Positions 46,484 to 58,901 of a DNA stretch of 64,000 bases are shown here, one piece after another; the first letter of the stretch is position 1; the number at the start of each line of letters is the position of its first letter. Below the pieces are notes generated by a model, which saw only the letters and a program-made list of their open reading frames with translations, searched no databases and was not told the DNA's origin. Both the position numbers and the translations under genes were made by a program. Source of the stretch: Platanthera guangdongensis (lineage: Eukaryota; Streptophyta; Magnoliopsida; Asparagales; Orchidaceae); contig CM077150.1 in assembly GCA_039583875.1 (NCBI GenBank), forward strand, positions 188,546,375-188,610,374, read 5' to 3'.

Positions 46484-46988
46484 TGATGTGGTCCCCTGAC
46501 TACGATCTGGTGATCGGCCTGGAGGAGGATGGCGATCCCCAAGGTTCGGTGAAACCCGTCTTGAATCCGGACGGTGCTATGGTTGAGGATGGGGAAAGAG
46601 GAGAGGGAAGAAGAGAGTAAAAGAAGAGAGGAGAAGAAGAGAGGGGAAGGGGGTAGAGACGGACGGAGGAAGAGGGCGAGGGCGGAACCGTCGGGGCTGG
46701 ATCGCGGTATCGGCGTCGGCTAGGTCTTCCGCGGGAACGAGAGGGGGTAGAGAGGGAAGAGTTAAGAGAGAGAGAGATAGGGAAAAGGAAATTACTTCTT
46801 ACTAATTTCGAGTCCAAGCTGTTTCATAAACCCCAGTTCCACAAACGCGCCCCCACTTAGGCTTAAACACGAGTGATAAAATAAAATATAGTACGAAATA
46901 AAAATGCAGTACAAAAATAGAGAAACACACCTCGTGCGGATCTGATCGGTGATCGGGCTCGTCCCGCGTCATGTCCGACATCGTAACA
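46484..46988 (-). repeat. 5' LTR of gypsy G
   Basis: It is 505 bp, directly after the PBS, followed by TSD TAAAG (46989-46993). Confidence 0.9.
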
Positions 46989-46993
46989 TAAAG

Positions 46994-48445
46994 TCAGATC
47001 GGCTCGATTAAAAACTGGATTTGCTCCTCAATCGGAAGGCATATCAAATTCATACACATTTTGTTCAATCCGCTTTACTATTCTAAAGAGTCTAGTTCTA
47101 CGGTCAGCTAACTTTTTTACAGTACTCAAAGGTAACCGTTCGGGATTTAACCGAACCATCACCAAGTCATCCACTTTGAATTTAGTTGCTCGTTTATGCT
47201 TGTTAGCTTGAGTTGCATATAAGTCATAAGTATTATGCAATTTCCGTTCAATTTATTTATGTAAATCATGCAAATACAATGCATAGTCATGTGTAAACTG
47301 GCTAGTCCTAAAAGTGGGTGGCAGTGGTGCTAAATCTAACGACGCTCGTGCAGTGTGACCATGAACAACCTCATTGGGCATAGATCTATTCTTCGAATTA
47401 TTAGGCCAATTGAGCGTGTGGAAGAATTAGATCTCAATTTCCCTTGTGATCTCCTACCAAACAATACATTAAATTTACTATACTCCTATTCACAACCTCA
47501 GTTTGACCGTCAGTCTGCGGATGATAGGCGGCCCGAAAATAGAAGTTTAGTACTTAACAGTCTCCAGAGTGACTTCCAGAAGTAGTTGGTGAACTTGACA
47601 TCTCGATCGGTAACGATAGTCTTAGGTGTTCCTCGATGCACGACAACATATTTATAATAAATACGAGCAATATAAGAGGCGTCATCGGTTTTGTTGCAGT
47701 GGATGAAATATGACATTTTAGAAAATTGATCAACCACCACGAGAATGGAATCGAGTTTCCTAAAAGTGCGTGGCAACCCAAGCACAAGACCAATGCTAAC
47801 ATCATCTCATGGAATACTAGGCACCGATAAAGGTGTGTATAATCCAGGGGGCTACTTATTGCCCTTTGCTACCTGACAAGTGCGACAACTACTGACAATA
47901 TGTGAGATAAACTGCTTCATCACGGGCCAATAAAATCGCTCCTCTACTAAAGATATCGTCTTGTCTCGTCCAAAGTGCCCACCTAAACCTTTGTCATGTA
48001 ATTCTCATACAATAAAATTTTGCAACGAAGTGCGGGGAATACATAAATGTGTCCCACGAATCAAATATCCATCTCGAATGAGATAATCACTCTCATCGTG
48101 AAAGGGATCAGAACGTATCGCATCATAAATGTCACTAAAATCAGAACAACTGGAATAGTCGTCTTTGATACGCTCAAAACCTATTACCTGAGTACTCATC
48201 TGAGATAATACGAGGGTGACTCGACTAAGGGCGTCGGCAACCCTATTCTCCGTTCCCTTACAGTGTTTGAGAATGAAGGTATACTCTTGTAAATAAGAAA
48301 CTCATTTAGCTTGTCGAGGGTTCAATTTTTGTTGCGAATTGATGTAACGTAACGTCTGATGATCGGAGTGGAGGACAAACTCCTTGGGCAACAAATAGTG
48401 CACAATCGCATAAAATTCGAGCTCATAGTTGGAATAATTCATCTT
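46994..48445 (-). pseudogene. gypsy F integrase
   Basis: Zinc region GGHFGRDKT ... CRTCQVAKG (about 47990-47860), core with VVVDQFSKMSYF and IVTDRDVKFTNYFW (47785-47580), and a C-terminal basic region FKVDDLVMVRLNPERLP (47240-47028) leading to the chromodomain beyond element G. Stops and frame changes occur near 48000, 47830 and 47510. Confidence 0.87.
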
Positions 48446-49560
48446 CAGACTTGAGAGCTTTTCACTGAAAAATCCAACGGGTGACCCTCTTGACTAAGTA
48501 CACCCCCTATCCCAACCCCAGAGGCATCACGGGATACCTCGAACACTAGACCAAAATTAGGGAGTCTCAAAATAGGTGCAGTGGACATACCTTGGACGGA
48601 AGGATTCAATCGGCAATGCGGAAGATGAGGGAAGGAAGCACCAGGTACAAGATCAATTGTGTGTTGAATAGACCTCTTTGGGAGGTAACTCAGTCGGAAG
48701 CTCATCATGGTGTATATCCTGGAACTCCTCTAAGAGTCTCCTAGCAGGAATAGGAATAGACTCATGCTTCTCTGATAAGTCAGTTGCCTGTAAGACAACT
48801 AATGTGTAATAAAATCCGCCATCAAAACTCTCTTGATGAAACTCTGCGCCTTGTATGATGCCAAGAGTTTTCTTCCTTTCGGTAGGAGGAAAAGACACTT
48901 TCGCACTATTGCTCACACGAGATACTGGTGTTTTGGATCGCACCGGAGCCAACACTACTCTCTTTCCATCAAGTAAAAAGGAGCAAGTGTTGGACCTGCC
49001 ATATATGGTGACATCTCGGTCATACAACCAAAGTCTCCCAAGTAATATGTGGCACACATCTATAGGCATAACATCACACCATATCATATCAGAGTACGTA
49101 CCGATAGTGATTGGCACTAAACATCTTCTAGTCACCGATAAAGTAGTCTAGGTAACCCAAGCTACCTAAAATGGGGAAGGGTGTCGTTCAGCAGTGAGAC
49201 CCATGCGGGCTAAAGATGTCTCAGCTATCACGTTCATACAATTCCTGCTATCTATTACTAAACGATACACTTTCTCTTCAGGCTTAAAGTAGGCCTGGAA
49301 GATGTTCGCTCGCCAATAATTGACGGATTCTTGTGGTGTAGATAACAAGCATCTCACCACTAGAACAACGGGATCTATCTCCTCGTCACTAGGCGTGTTG
49401 TACACTTCACCATTTAACATACGAGAGTCCTTCTCAATCATAGCCTCTTCTTCATGCTCATCCTCCTCAGTCAGCTCGTGAATAACTAACGTGACTTTCC
49501 TCTTGGGGCAATCCCTAAATATATGGCTCATCAACTGGCACTCATAACATCAGATCTGTG
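48445..49560 (-). pseudogene. gypsy F gag end, protease and RNase H start with RT deleted
   Basis: An intact-looking CCHC knuckle (CYECQLMSHIFRDC) is at about 49552-49510. Protease remnants follow (VIDSRNCMNVIAE: Ser-Arg in place of Ser-Gly). Then the pre-RT region (RCLVPITIG ... LLGRLWLYDRDVT), [10 protein letters not shown], and [18 protein letters not shown] runs straight into [12 protein letters not shown] and the RNase H start [15 protein letters not shown]. The whole RT palm (no YFDD) is absent, a deletion with its junction near 48590. Confidence 0.85.
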
Positions 49561-49753
49561 AAGAGGTTCCCTTTCTGATCTCTCGTGAAAGTCGATATAG
49601 GCTTTGATGCACTCTCCTTACTCTTCAGGTCCTCTTTCTTAAAATGAGTATTTTTTTGGTCTAAGATTTGAACTCGGAGGTTCTCTTCTGGTGCTCAATA
49701 TTGTAACATCCCAATTTTGAATGGGGACCCTGGAAGTTTCGGCACCCCGATAG

Positions 49754-50740
49754 GTGCGTCATATCACCTTGGCAACAAGGTGGATCCCTTAAAGGGACAA
49801 AAGGTGCACTTAGCCAAGTTAGCCAACTCAAACCCTATTGGCCCCACCCTTGACCCATTAAACTATCCATACCATCCCCCATGACCTCAGTGGGTCAATT
49901 CATCCATTTACATCCCAATAAGTGCATTAGATCGCCTTGGAAACAAGGTAAAACCCTTAAAGAGACAAAAAGTGCACTTAGACAAATTTGACCAAATCAC
50001 CCCCATGGACCCCACCTATAGCCAATTGACCCCATTATTCCCTTCCTCGTAACTTGAGGGAGTCAAGTCACCCTTTGGAACCCTAATTAGTGCACTACCT
50101 CACCATTAAGATAAGGTGGAACCTTTAATAGATAAAGGTGTGCACTTAGCCGCATTGATCAAATCAACCCAATTGGTCACACCCTTGATCCATTAAACTA
50201 ATCATATCCTCCCCCATGACCTAAGCGAGTCAATTCATCCATTGACATCCCAATAGGGGCACCAAATCAACTTGAAAGCAAGGTGGAACCTTTAAAGGAA
50301 AATGGTGGGTGCTTAGCAATATTTGACTCCACCCTTGGCCAAGTAGACCAACCACCTCTTTCATCATGACATCATGTAATTTGCCCATCTAATGGTACTC
50401 CAAGTGATGCACCCCACCCCCCTCAAGACAAAGTAGAACTCTTAAAATGGGCATGGTGTGCATTTAACCAAATTGATCAAATCAACTCAATTGACTCCTT
50501 CCTTGCCCAACTGACTCAACCATACCCTTCATCATAACCCAAGGTAGCCTACCCCATTATTGACACCCCAAATTAAATGCTCCACCACATTAGAGACAAC
50601 GTAGAACCCTTAAATTGGGTATGGCGTGCACTTAGCCAATTAAACCTCTTCTTAACCAAATAAAGTGACCACACTATGACCCAAGACCTAGGCTAACTTA
50701 ATCCTAAAAATGCTGACTTTAGTCAACCTAAAGTAACCAA
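49754..50740. repeat. Tandem repeat array 1, period about 168 bp
   Basis: Six diverged units, anchored at a TGC(A/G/T)(C/T) motif at about 49754, 49922, 50090, 50257, 50406 and 50576 (steps 168, 168, 167, 149, 170). Each repeats an AAGGTGGAACCCTTAAA-type block, GTGCACTTAGCCAA and CCCATGACC. Confidence 0.85.
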
Positions 50741-51399
50741 ATTAAACCATGACTTAGGGTCTGTTTGGGACAGCTCTGGCGGCTGGAGAAGCTATTTTCC
50801 AACCGCCAGAGCTGGTAATGGATCTGTTTGGGACAGCTTTTCAATAAAATCGCTTTTTTGAAAAGCAGCTCCCAGAGCTATTTTCCGGAAGCACCCACCC
50901 CCCCCCCTGCGTTCAGCGCTCCTAAAATCGCGTATGTAATTTTCTTCTTTCCCGATCCCGATCCCGCGTCTACTTCCTGATCCCGCATTCCCGATCAAAG
51001 AACAACGGCGATCGACGTTTCTCCTTCCGCTTTCTCCCGATCGCAGACGTCGTCGCCTTCCCATTCGCAGAACGCCGCCGCCGCTCCTCTTCCAGATCGC
51101 AGAAGACGCCGCAGCTTGTTCCCGATCGCAGGAACCCTAGCGTCCAGCGACGTAATCCAGCTTCTCCTCCTCCTCCCCCAGCGTCGGCAAGGTGGTACTC
51201 CTCTGCCGCTCCTTCTTCCTCCTCTCCGGAGACGACAATGAGGAGGTTCTTCCTCCAGCGTCTACACGGTTTTCTTCCTTCTTTGTGGCCCAGTTCCTTC
51301 TTCTGGTTAGGTATAACAAATTTCTATTTTAGAGAAGTAATCCGTTGAGCTTGAAATTGGTTAACTGATAGGATGAAGTTTAGGGATTGTGTATGTGTA

Positions 51400-52060
51400 A
51401 GGATATGTGTGTGTGTGTGTGTGTGTGTGTGTTGGTTATTTTTTTTATATGTGTATGGTTGTATGTGTGTGTGTTTATTTTTTTTTTGGTTGGGTATGTA
51501 TATGAATGTGTGTGTATGAATGTGTGCTTAGGGTGTGTGTGTGTGTGTGTGTTTGTTTGTGGATGAGAATGAGTAAGGGTATGTGTGTGTGTGTATGTTG
51601 GTTATTTTCTTTATATGGTTTAGGGTTGTATGTGTGTGTGTGTGTGCGCGCGCGCGCTTAGGGTGTGTGTGTGTGTATTATGTGTGTGTGTGTGTGTGTA
51701 TATGAATGTGTATGGTTGTATGTGTGTGTGTGTGTGTGAATGTGAGTTTGTTTGTGTTTAGGGATTGTGTATGTGTCTGTGTGTGTGTGTGTGTGTGAAT
51801 GTGTGCTTAGGGATTGTGTATGTGTATGTGTGTGTGTGTGTGTTTGTGTGTGTGTGATTGTAAGTTTGTTTGAGTTTAGGGATTGTGTATGTGTATGTGT
51901 GTGTGTGTATGAACGTGTGCTTAGGGTGTGTGTGTATGAATGTGTGCTTAGGGTGTGTGTGTGTGTGCATTATGTATGTGTGTGTGTATGTGTATATGAA
52001 TGTGTATGGTTGTATGTGTGTGTGTGTATTGTGTGTGTGTATATTGTGATTTTTTTGATT
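51400..52060. repeat. (GT)n-rich microsatellite tract
   Basis: About 660 bp of TGTG runs interrupted by TATG, GGTT and a GCGCGCGC stretch (about 51648-51656), with near-copies of TTAGGGATTGTGTATGTG recurring. Confidence 0.95.
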
Positions 52061-52097
52061 ACTAATTGTTATTGTAATGTTATTAGTTTATAGCATA

Positions 52098-52205
52098 ATG
52101 GTAAAATCAAAGGAAGCAGGAATTGTAGCGAGTTGGGAGTCAGGAGAAGTGATGTTATTTTGTGATCTCTGCATAAAAGAGATTGGTTTGGGGAATCGGC
52201 CCACC
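52098..52205 (+). pseudogene. Truncated Myb/SANT-like partner gene of Harbinger
   Basis: ATG at 52098 opens MVKSKEAG...W, then LFCDLCIKEI...GNRP, matching the start of plant Myb/SANT-like DNA-binding proteins carried by Harbinger elements. After about 36 codons the frame enters unrelated GC-rich sequence. In this family the protein assists transposase binding and nuclear import. Without it the element would need help in trans. Confidence 0.5.
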
Positions 52206-53555
52206 ACCCACGGCACTGGCCGCCGAGCTGGATCCCGGGAGGTCGTTTGCAGGAGATCGCCTGACAATTTTCCCTTTCACTGGCCGGAAGAGGGGGCCAG
52301 GCGATCCGCGCGCCAACCACGGGGCGGCCTCGAGAGCATCAGCCCTAGTCCCCTCCCTTGCGGCCGCTAGCCGAGCTCGCATATCCTCGTACACAGGCAT
52401 CGTGCAGCTGCAGCTCACAGAGAAGCCTAAAAGAAGGCGGGATTTTTCCAAAGGGTACGATGGCGTATTTATAGCGTGAGGGTGGGACCCACCAAAAGAT
52501 TCCTTGTAGCTCAGCAAAGCACTCACCGAACACGTGGGTTGGATGATTCTTTCTGAGTTTGGTCAAGTTCAAAAAAGAGCGGGGATTGTATACAACCCCG
52601 TGTTCGTCGAGTGGGTCCACTAAGCCAGGTGAGCGGACCAAGACAACCTGCCCGCGCCAGGACAACATGAGGGCGAGCTCAGAACGGCCAGCCCGCTCTC
52701 GCCAAAGCTAGGCGGGCGAGCTGCGCGGGCTGGCTCCCCCAACCCGCGTCCGCTTGGGGTTCGTCGAATGGAGCTCGTCGTTCGTCGAACGAGGCTCGGC
52801 GTTCGTCGGACGGAGCTCGTTGTTCGTCGAGCGGAGCTCGACCTCCTTCGAGCTGACCTCGTAAGTTAGAATCCTGGATTCGTCAAAATAAGCTCGGCGA
52901 GCTCAATACCTCTGGAATTCCTTCTGTAGTAACAGCCCCAGACCGGCCAGCCCGCTCTCCCATAGGCGACCTGGCCGCCAGCCCGCCACAAAGCGAGGGT
53001 CGGCGGGCTGCGGCGACCTAGCTCGCGCTCGCCCAAGGAGGGAAGGCGAGCTGCGGGAGCCAGGTCGCGTCCGCCTCAGCCGGGTGGAGAATTGTGGCGA
53101 GCCGACCTCCAGATCCTTGGAACCTGCCCAGTGGGGCCCAGAGGTAGAATTACCTGGATGCCCTTGCCAGGGGTGCGAATAGCATGTTAGAACAGCGGAG
53201 TTGCGCTGTTGGAAGACCCAGTTATGTTGCACATAGCTGTTCAAAACAGCGGAGGTTGACTATTTGCAGGTCGTCTTCAGAAAACTATAAATAAGACTCA
53301 AGGGGCACCTCAGAATGCAGGCTGACCAGTGTTCAGATCTTCTTGCACTTTCTGAGGTAGCCTTAGCTCGGCCTTTGACTAAGGAGGGGAAGCGCTCTAA
53401 GATCTTCCGGGTGTGTGGTGGGACCTCCACGTCGAACCCTATGGTCAGTTCTCACTTCTTTTTGTTATTTGGCTTGCAGGAGAGAAGTAGGTGCGCGATC
53501 AACCCTTCCCCAAGGGTGAACTTCATAAGAGACCGAAATTTCGGTTTCAACACCT
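52206..53555. other. GC-rich LTR-like insertion inside the Harbinger element
   Basis: No coding domain. Contains three or four copies of a CGTTCGTCGAACGGAGCTCG-like 20-25 bp unit (52755-52850), two similar CGGGCTGGC...GAGCTCGC blocks, and a promoter-like AACTATAAATAAGACTC near 53284. It ends TTTCAACA just before copia RNase H sequence. Probably a solo or partial LTR; boundaries not proven. Confidence 0.4.
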
Positions 53556-53805
53556 ACTACTCTTTATTGTGACAACACCAGTGCTATCCAGATTATCCTG
53601 AATCCAACCAAGCACTCGCTCTCCAAGCATATTGGTGTTGACGTTTTTTCCTTCGTGATCAGCACACTCAGGGTACTCTTGTTCCTCATTACGTTCCCAC
53701 TGAGCGTCAGCTTGCCGATTTGCTCACCAAGCCTCAGACTCGCGCTCGGCATGAGTTTCTTCTCTCCAAATTTTCGGTGTATGGTGCCCGTGAATTTCAG
53801 GGGGG
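53556..53805 (+). pseudogene. copia RNase H fragment and PPT
   Basis: Reads [27 protein letters not shown], then in a shifted frame [20 protein letters not shown] and [11 protein letters not shown], the end of copia pol. A PPT-like CAGGGGGG follows and a probable 3' LTR starts at 53806 (TGTTAGTGG). The rest of this copia is missing. Confidence 0.75.
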
Positions 53806-53818
53806 TGTTAGTGGTGCA

Positions 53819-53925
<107 letters not shown>

Positions 53926-54045
53926 ACACTCAAGCCTTTATCGAGAGGATGTATATATATACAACACTCCTAGCCTGAAGATTCTGGAGATTCAACAAGT
54001 CTTTCGCCGGAGCGTACTCAATATATAGAGTATTGTCGTGTAGTT

Positions 54046-55274
54046 ATGTCATCGATCGAGAGGATGAATTACCATGTTCGAGAAACACGACCTTGCATGA
54101 CATCTACCCAAACAGGTGCGAAATGGATCAAAGAGTTACTAGAAGGACATCCAGATAGGATTCATGATGCGTTTAGGATGTCGAAACGCATTTTCATAGA
54201 TTTACTTCATAAACTGGAAGCAGATCATGAACTTCAAGGATCACAGCGGACGTCCTCAAGAGAAGTCCTAGGGATTACATTATATATCTTAGCACAACGA
54301 GGTTCTGTTAGACTAACAAAAGAACGGTTCCAACACTCGACCGAAACAATTAGTAGATATTTTGCGAAAGAGTTCAAATCTCTTTTGTTACTCTCAATTG
54401 ATACTATAAAGCCTATTGACCGTCAGTTCAGAGATATTCCACCTGAGATAAGGTATGATCCTCGTTACATGTCATTCTTCAAGGATTGCGTTGGTGCCAT
54501 TGACGGTGCACACGTTGATGCGAGGATACCCATAGAAGATCAAGTACGATACATAGGACGTCATGGCACGACGACGCAAAATGTAATGGCAGTATGTGAT
54601 TTTAACATGTGTTTTACATTTGCCCTGACTGGATGGGAGGAATTTGCTCATGATAGTCGCATCTTCGCGCGCGCATTGACAGACGATAGATTGCATTTTC
54701 TGCGTCACCCACAAGGTATACTAATCAATATGTTTGCATTCATTCAAATTTTTTGTATTTCATAATGTTTACCTGTTTAACAAATCAAGTAAATGCAGGT
54801 AAATACTACTTAGTGGATGTTGGATACCCGTTAAAGATGGGTTACTTGAAGCCGTACCCAGAAACAAGATATCACTTGACAGACTTTGCCCGTGGGAGTC
54901 GGCCTGTACAAGGAAGGCAAGAACATTTCAATAAGGCGCATTCATCTCTTTGCAGTGTGATCGAGCGAACGTTTGGAGTGTGGAAAAAAAAGTGGCACAG
55001 TTTGAGCAAAATGCCTCAGTACAACTTCAAGAAACAGCGTTCCATAGTGTTAGCAACAATGGTCTTACATAACTTCATTAGGAGACATCCGTCTCGCTGG
55101 GACCCTGAGTTAAATGCTTGTGATGCTGATGAGTCTTCTTTCGTTACCTCAGAGGATGAAGACCCTGCGGCAGTGGATGATATTGAAGGCGATATGTGTG
55201 ATGCTGCTGGAGCAGAACATATGTCTACATTACGAGATAGCATTGCCGAAGACATATACAGTGCGCGGAGGTAA
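54046..55274 (+). CDS. PIF/Harbinger DDE transposase (HARBI1-like nuclease), two exons
   Basis: Exon 1 is 54046-54715 and exon 2 is 54799-55274. The 83 bp intron 54716-54798 has GT...AG ends (GGTATACT; AAATGCAG) and joins the codons for Gln-Gly-Lys in frame, giving 381 residues. It cuts and rejoins the element at TTA targets in the nucleus. Residues 1-145 hold the helical N-terminal part (FRMSKRIFIDLL, SREVLGITLYILAQ). Catalytic residues are Asp153 (GAIDGAH), Asp203 (FAHDSRIF) and Glu279 (VIERTFGVWK), all present; Ala replaces the usual Thr in IDGTH. The length is normal for the family. The ATG was chosen because upstream sequence is microsatellite and LTR debris. No stop or frameshift is seen. 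Confidence 0.9.
54716..54798 (+). other. Intron of the Harbinger transposase
   Basis: An 83 bp, AT-rich intron with a GTATAC donor and TGCAG acceptor. Removing it fuses two open frames at a conserved position between Asp203 and Glu279. Splicing is predicted, not shown. Confidence 0.85.
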
Positions 55275-55666
55275 AAATTCGATCAATTTTTTACTTAAAA
55301 AAAGGATTTAAAATATCAAAAGTTTATTTCATATCAATTTATTTTCGAACAGCTGATCAGAAGGATTGGAAAAAGCAGCCGTCAGATGTTGGAAGACTTT
55401 TTTCCCTATATTCTAGAACTATGTAAAAAACTCATGTTATCAGTTACTTTTATATATTTATATATTTGAGTTTTAAAAAAAACAGCTTCCAAAAGTTGTT
55501 TCTCCAAACAGCTAAAAATAGAAATCGCTTTTCAAAGCGCACTTCTGCACAGAACACCCAAACACTCTGCAGTTTTTCAAAACTGCTCCCCGGAGATCTA
55601 TTTTAAAACAGCTCTATCCGGACAGCAGCTTTTCAATCCGCCAGAGTTGTCCCAAACAGACCCTTA

Positions 55667-56829
55667 AGCTAAACTTTTCCTTAAGCAAAAATTAACCAAA
55701 AATGGTAAGACTTCAATCCAAAGTAATCTTGAGTTCATTCCTCTCTGGGAGGTTGAGGCAACAACTTTTGAGCTTATCCAAGCCCTCTCTAGGCTGCAAG
55801 GTGGCTGGTTGGATATCCTAAAGCCATAGCCATGACCAACCATGGTGAAGGTAAGGGAAAAATTGGTATCCTCGCCCTCAAGCTATAAAGGCCATTCCTT
55901 ATCCCTTAAACAGCTCACCCAACTCACAAGCAACTGATCTAAGCAGAGAAACAGAAGGAAGAGCCTCCGGAAGCCTAAATAGCCAAGGCTGACCACCCGC
56001 CTCTACCACCAGGGCAACCCAAACGAAAACCTGAGGAATTGCCCTCTTTAAGGTGAGATTTCTTCTCCTTCTCCTTCTCCTTCTCCTTTTATAAGCTTCC
56101 TAAAATGATTTCAAATCAAAAACAAACTCAATTTGGTTCCATGTAGAAATGCTCTCCAAAAGCTTCCACCACCACTCATGCCAAATTCCGGCCACCGGCC
56201 GCTGGACCACCACCCATCAACGGCACTCATCATGGGCAAGGTGTTGGTGGTGTTGTCCGGCAATGGAGGTGCCTAATGCGGAGTGGAGAAGCCAAAAACC
56301 CCCTTCCAGGTCGGCAAATCTCGGCCATGGGGTGGAGGTTGACGATGACCAACTGCTGTCTGATCTGCTTTAAGATCAGTGCAGATCAGCTATAAGCAGC
56401 CCATAGCCAAAACAGCCAATCTGTCCAGCCATATTCAAGCTCATTTTTAGGCACCCTACACCCAGATCCAGCCCTTGGGCTCAACATGAATGTTATACCC
56501 AATGGAAAGACCTTTCCAAATTGGGGTGGCACATTTTCAGGGGGTCAGTATTTCTCTCTATATTCCATTTTTAATTTGTTGTCTCATAAACCATGATGTT
56601 TTGTATTTTGTGCATTTCTCTTTCCACCCATCTCTGATGGGTGTAATATTTGCTGCATACATGTGGGATATAATAATAAACACACCCCTATAAGTTTCAT
56701 AATTTTTTGTGAAGATTTTCCTATAATTTTATCAAATATTTGATAATTATCCATTTATCACATAATTGAGAAAATTAGGCCTTCCCTTCGAGATAAAATC
56801 CTAAATTTTTGGGCACACTCTTGTATGCA
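55667..56829 (+). other. Promoter and leader region of the long LTR
   Basis: Continues the LTR after the Harbinger insertion. A TATA-like CTATAAAGG near 55880 precedes a (CTCCTT)n tract (56065-56090). Short open frames such as 56149-56373 are not recognisable. Confidence 0.45.
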
Positions 56830-57744
56830 TGCTGAAAATACATGGTAGAAGTTTCATGTCATTTGGAAATGTTTTTGACATGTTTTGGTGATTTGTAAAT
56901 TTATAGCCTTAACTATTTAATTAATTGACCCGTTGTTAAAATAATTAAAATAAAAATACCTAAAACATTCTAAAAATACCCAATCTTTTTCAGTGGCCTA
57001 TTTAGGTCATAAATGATCTTGGGTTGCAATTTGAAATCATGGTGAAGTGTTTTGATGATTTTGCAAACTATACCCTATAACTATTAAATAATTGTCACAT
57101 ATTTTAATAAATGAAATAAAAATGCCTAAAACATTTCTAAAAATACCCAATCTTTTTAGTGGCCTATTTGGGTCATGACTGACCTTAGTTTGTAATTTGG
57201 AGTCATGGTGAAGTGTTTTCTTGATTTTGTAAAACTATACCCTTTAATTATTAAATAATTGTCACGCCTTTTAATAAATGAAATAAAAATGCCTAAAATA
57301 TTTCTAAAAATATCCAATCTTTTTCAGTGACCTATTTGGGTCATGACTAACCTTAGTTTGTAATTTGGAGTCATGGAGAAGTGCTTTGATGATTTTGTAA
57401 AACTATTGCATTAATTATTTAATTAATAGTCATACCCTTTCAAAATTGAATTAAAAATACCCAAACATTTTCAAAATTGCCCAAATTTTTTCAGTGACCT
57501 ATTTAGGTCATGAATGACTTTAATTTACAATTTGAACTCATGATAAAGTGTTTTGATGATTTTGTAAAAGTATAACATTAATTATTTAATTAATAGTCAT
57601 ATCCTTGAAAATTGAATTAAAAATACTTGATCATTTCCAAAATTTCTCAAACTTTGTAGTGTCCTATTTAGGTCATTACCGACCTTGGTTAATAATTTGG
57701 TGATGTTTTGATTTGTTTTGATGATTTTTCAAAACTATACATCT

Positions 57745-57913
57745 TGTTAGAAAAGCCCAATTAGGGTTTATGTTTTCTTCTTTCTCTCTTCTTGTATTAG
57801 TCTCACATCATGTATTAGGATTTCTCTCTTCTTCCTTTTTCCTATATAAGTGTATGTATACTTGTAACTATTCATTGAAGAAGGATATACAAGCTTTGAG
57901 GCTTTTCTTTACA
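57745..57913 (+). repeat. 5' LTR of copia A
   Basis: It is 169 bp with a TATATAAG motif at about 57842. Six C/T or T/C differences separate it from the 3' copy. Confidence 0.95.
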
Positions 57914-58901
57914 TGGTATTACAGCCAAACGTATCCTCCAGCGGACTCCCCTCTACTGTCCGCATCTCCTCCTGCGGCATGGTCTCCTAACCGCCTCGCG
58001 GCCTGCTTCTATATCCGCTTCCTTGCCCAGCTTGCCTGGCTTCTGCGGCCTCTTCTCCCTACTCCGCTTCTTCTTCTCTTTGTGGATCCACCCTCCTCCT
58101 CATGTTCTTTTATAGCCTCTTTTCTCAGTCCTAAAGGGGCCCACCTATCCCTGCCGCATGCGGACTGCCTTCCTTATCCGATGTGGGCTCCCTCTGCTGC
58201 TTCAATACGCTCTCTCTTGCTTCAGTCCGCTGCGACCTGCCACCTGCTTCAGTCCTCCGCGAACTGCTCCTCGTGCCTTCTTATCCGCCGCGAGCTCCCT
58301 CTCGTCTGCTGCGGGTTCTGCCCTTGGCGAGCTCTCTACTTCTCCCGCTCGCTCCTGCTTCAGACCGCTGCGTCCTGCCGACTGCTGCGGTCCGCTCGCT
58401 CTTACTTTAGTCCGTTGCGGACCGCCGACTGCTTCAGTCCGCTGCGAACTGCTCCTCGCCCTACCGTCTTCTTACGGCTTGCTCCAGTTCGCCGCGCACT
58501 CTCTCCCCTCGCGCCCTGCTGAGATCGTCTTCTATCCGCCGCGACCTTCTCTTAGTCGCCGCGGCCTGTTCCTTGCTCGCTCTCTCTTCCCTTTTGCGAG
58601 CTCCTACTCGCCGAACTGCTTGACCTTCTATCCGCCGCGACCTTCCTCTTAGTCGCCGCGACCTGCTTTTTGCTTGCACTCCCAGTGGACTCCCTGTTCT
58701 CAGCCTCTTCTCGCACGCGACTGCTGCGGCCTCTTCTTGTTGTTGTCCGCTCCCCTCTGCTCCTAATCGCATTTGGCCACGACCTTCTGGTCGCTGGTTT
58801 GCCAGCCGAGACCGTGCGACTACCTCTTCTATCCGCCCCGCTTCCTTTCCCAGGACGCCCATCTTCTTTCTTCTACTCGCCCGGCCTCTTCTACTGGTCG
58901 C
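57914..58901 (+). other. PBS and long leader of copia A
   Basis: The PBS is followed by nearly 1 kb of CT-rich leader with repeated CCGCTGCG(A/G)CCTGC-like motifs. Frames in it are low-complexity and are not considered genes. Confidence 0.7.

Larger units (their letters stand above)
41653..46988 (-). mobile_element. Ty3/gypsy element G inside gypsy F
   Basis: LTRs lie at 41653-42182 (530 bp) and 46484-46988 (505 bp), starting TGATGTGGTCCCC and ending CGTAACA. TSD TAAAG is exact at 41648-41652 and 46989-46993. The PBS complement GGCTCTGATACCA is at 46468-46480. All gypsy domains are recognisable but broken. The pol C-terminus ends next to the LTR (LADKLSSDEGGDV) and I see no chromodomain. LTR copies differ by roughly 10% over the first 120 bp, so it is old. 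Confidence 0.92.
39640..49701 (-). mobile_element. Ty3/gypsy chromovirus element F, decayed and truncated
   Basis: The 3' LTR is 39640-41201 (TGATGCAGG ... CATCA); PPT-like sequence follows and then pol remnants on the minus strand, interrupted by element G at 41653-46988. Chromodomain, integrase, RNase H, protease and a CCHC knuckle are present in the right order up to about 49560. The RT core is deleted. No 5' LTR is seen: the element ends at 49701, where an unrelated LTR begins. Motif wording (RCLVPI, LLGR, YDRDVT) shows it is a relative of gypsy D. Confidence 0.85.

Noticed and set aside
49754..50740. Centromeric satellite
   Set aside because: The period is satellite-like, but only six diverged units are present within an LTR beginning TGTAACATCCC; there is no homogeneous array.
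51752..52093. Cys/Val-rich open frame
   Set aside because: It is translation of the (GT)n microsatellite; the repetitive CVCVCV pattern is not a protein signature.
57770..58652. Overlapping open frames in the copia A leader
   Set aside because: They start inside the LTR and are CT-rich low-complexity sequence without a domain; gag starts at 58902 or 58956.
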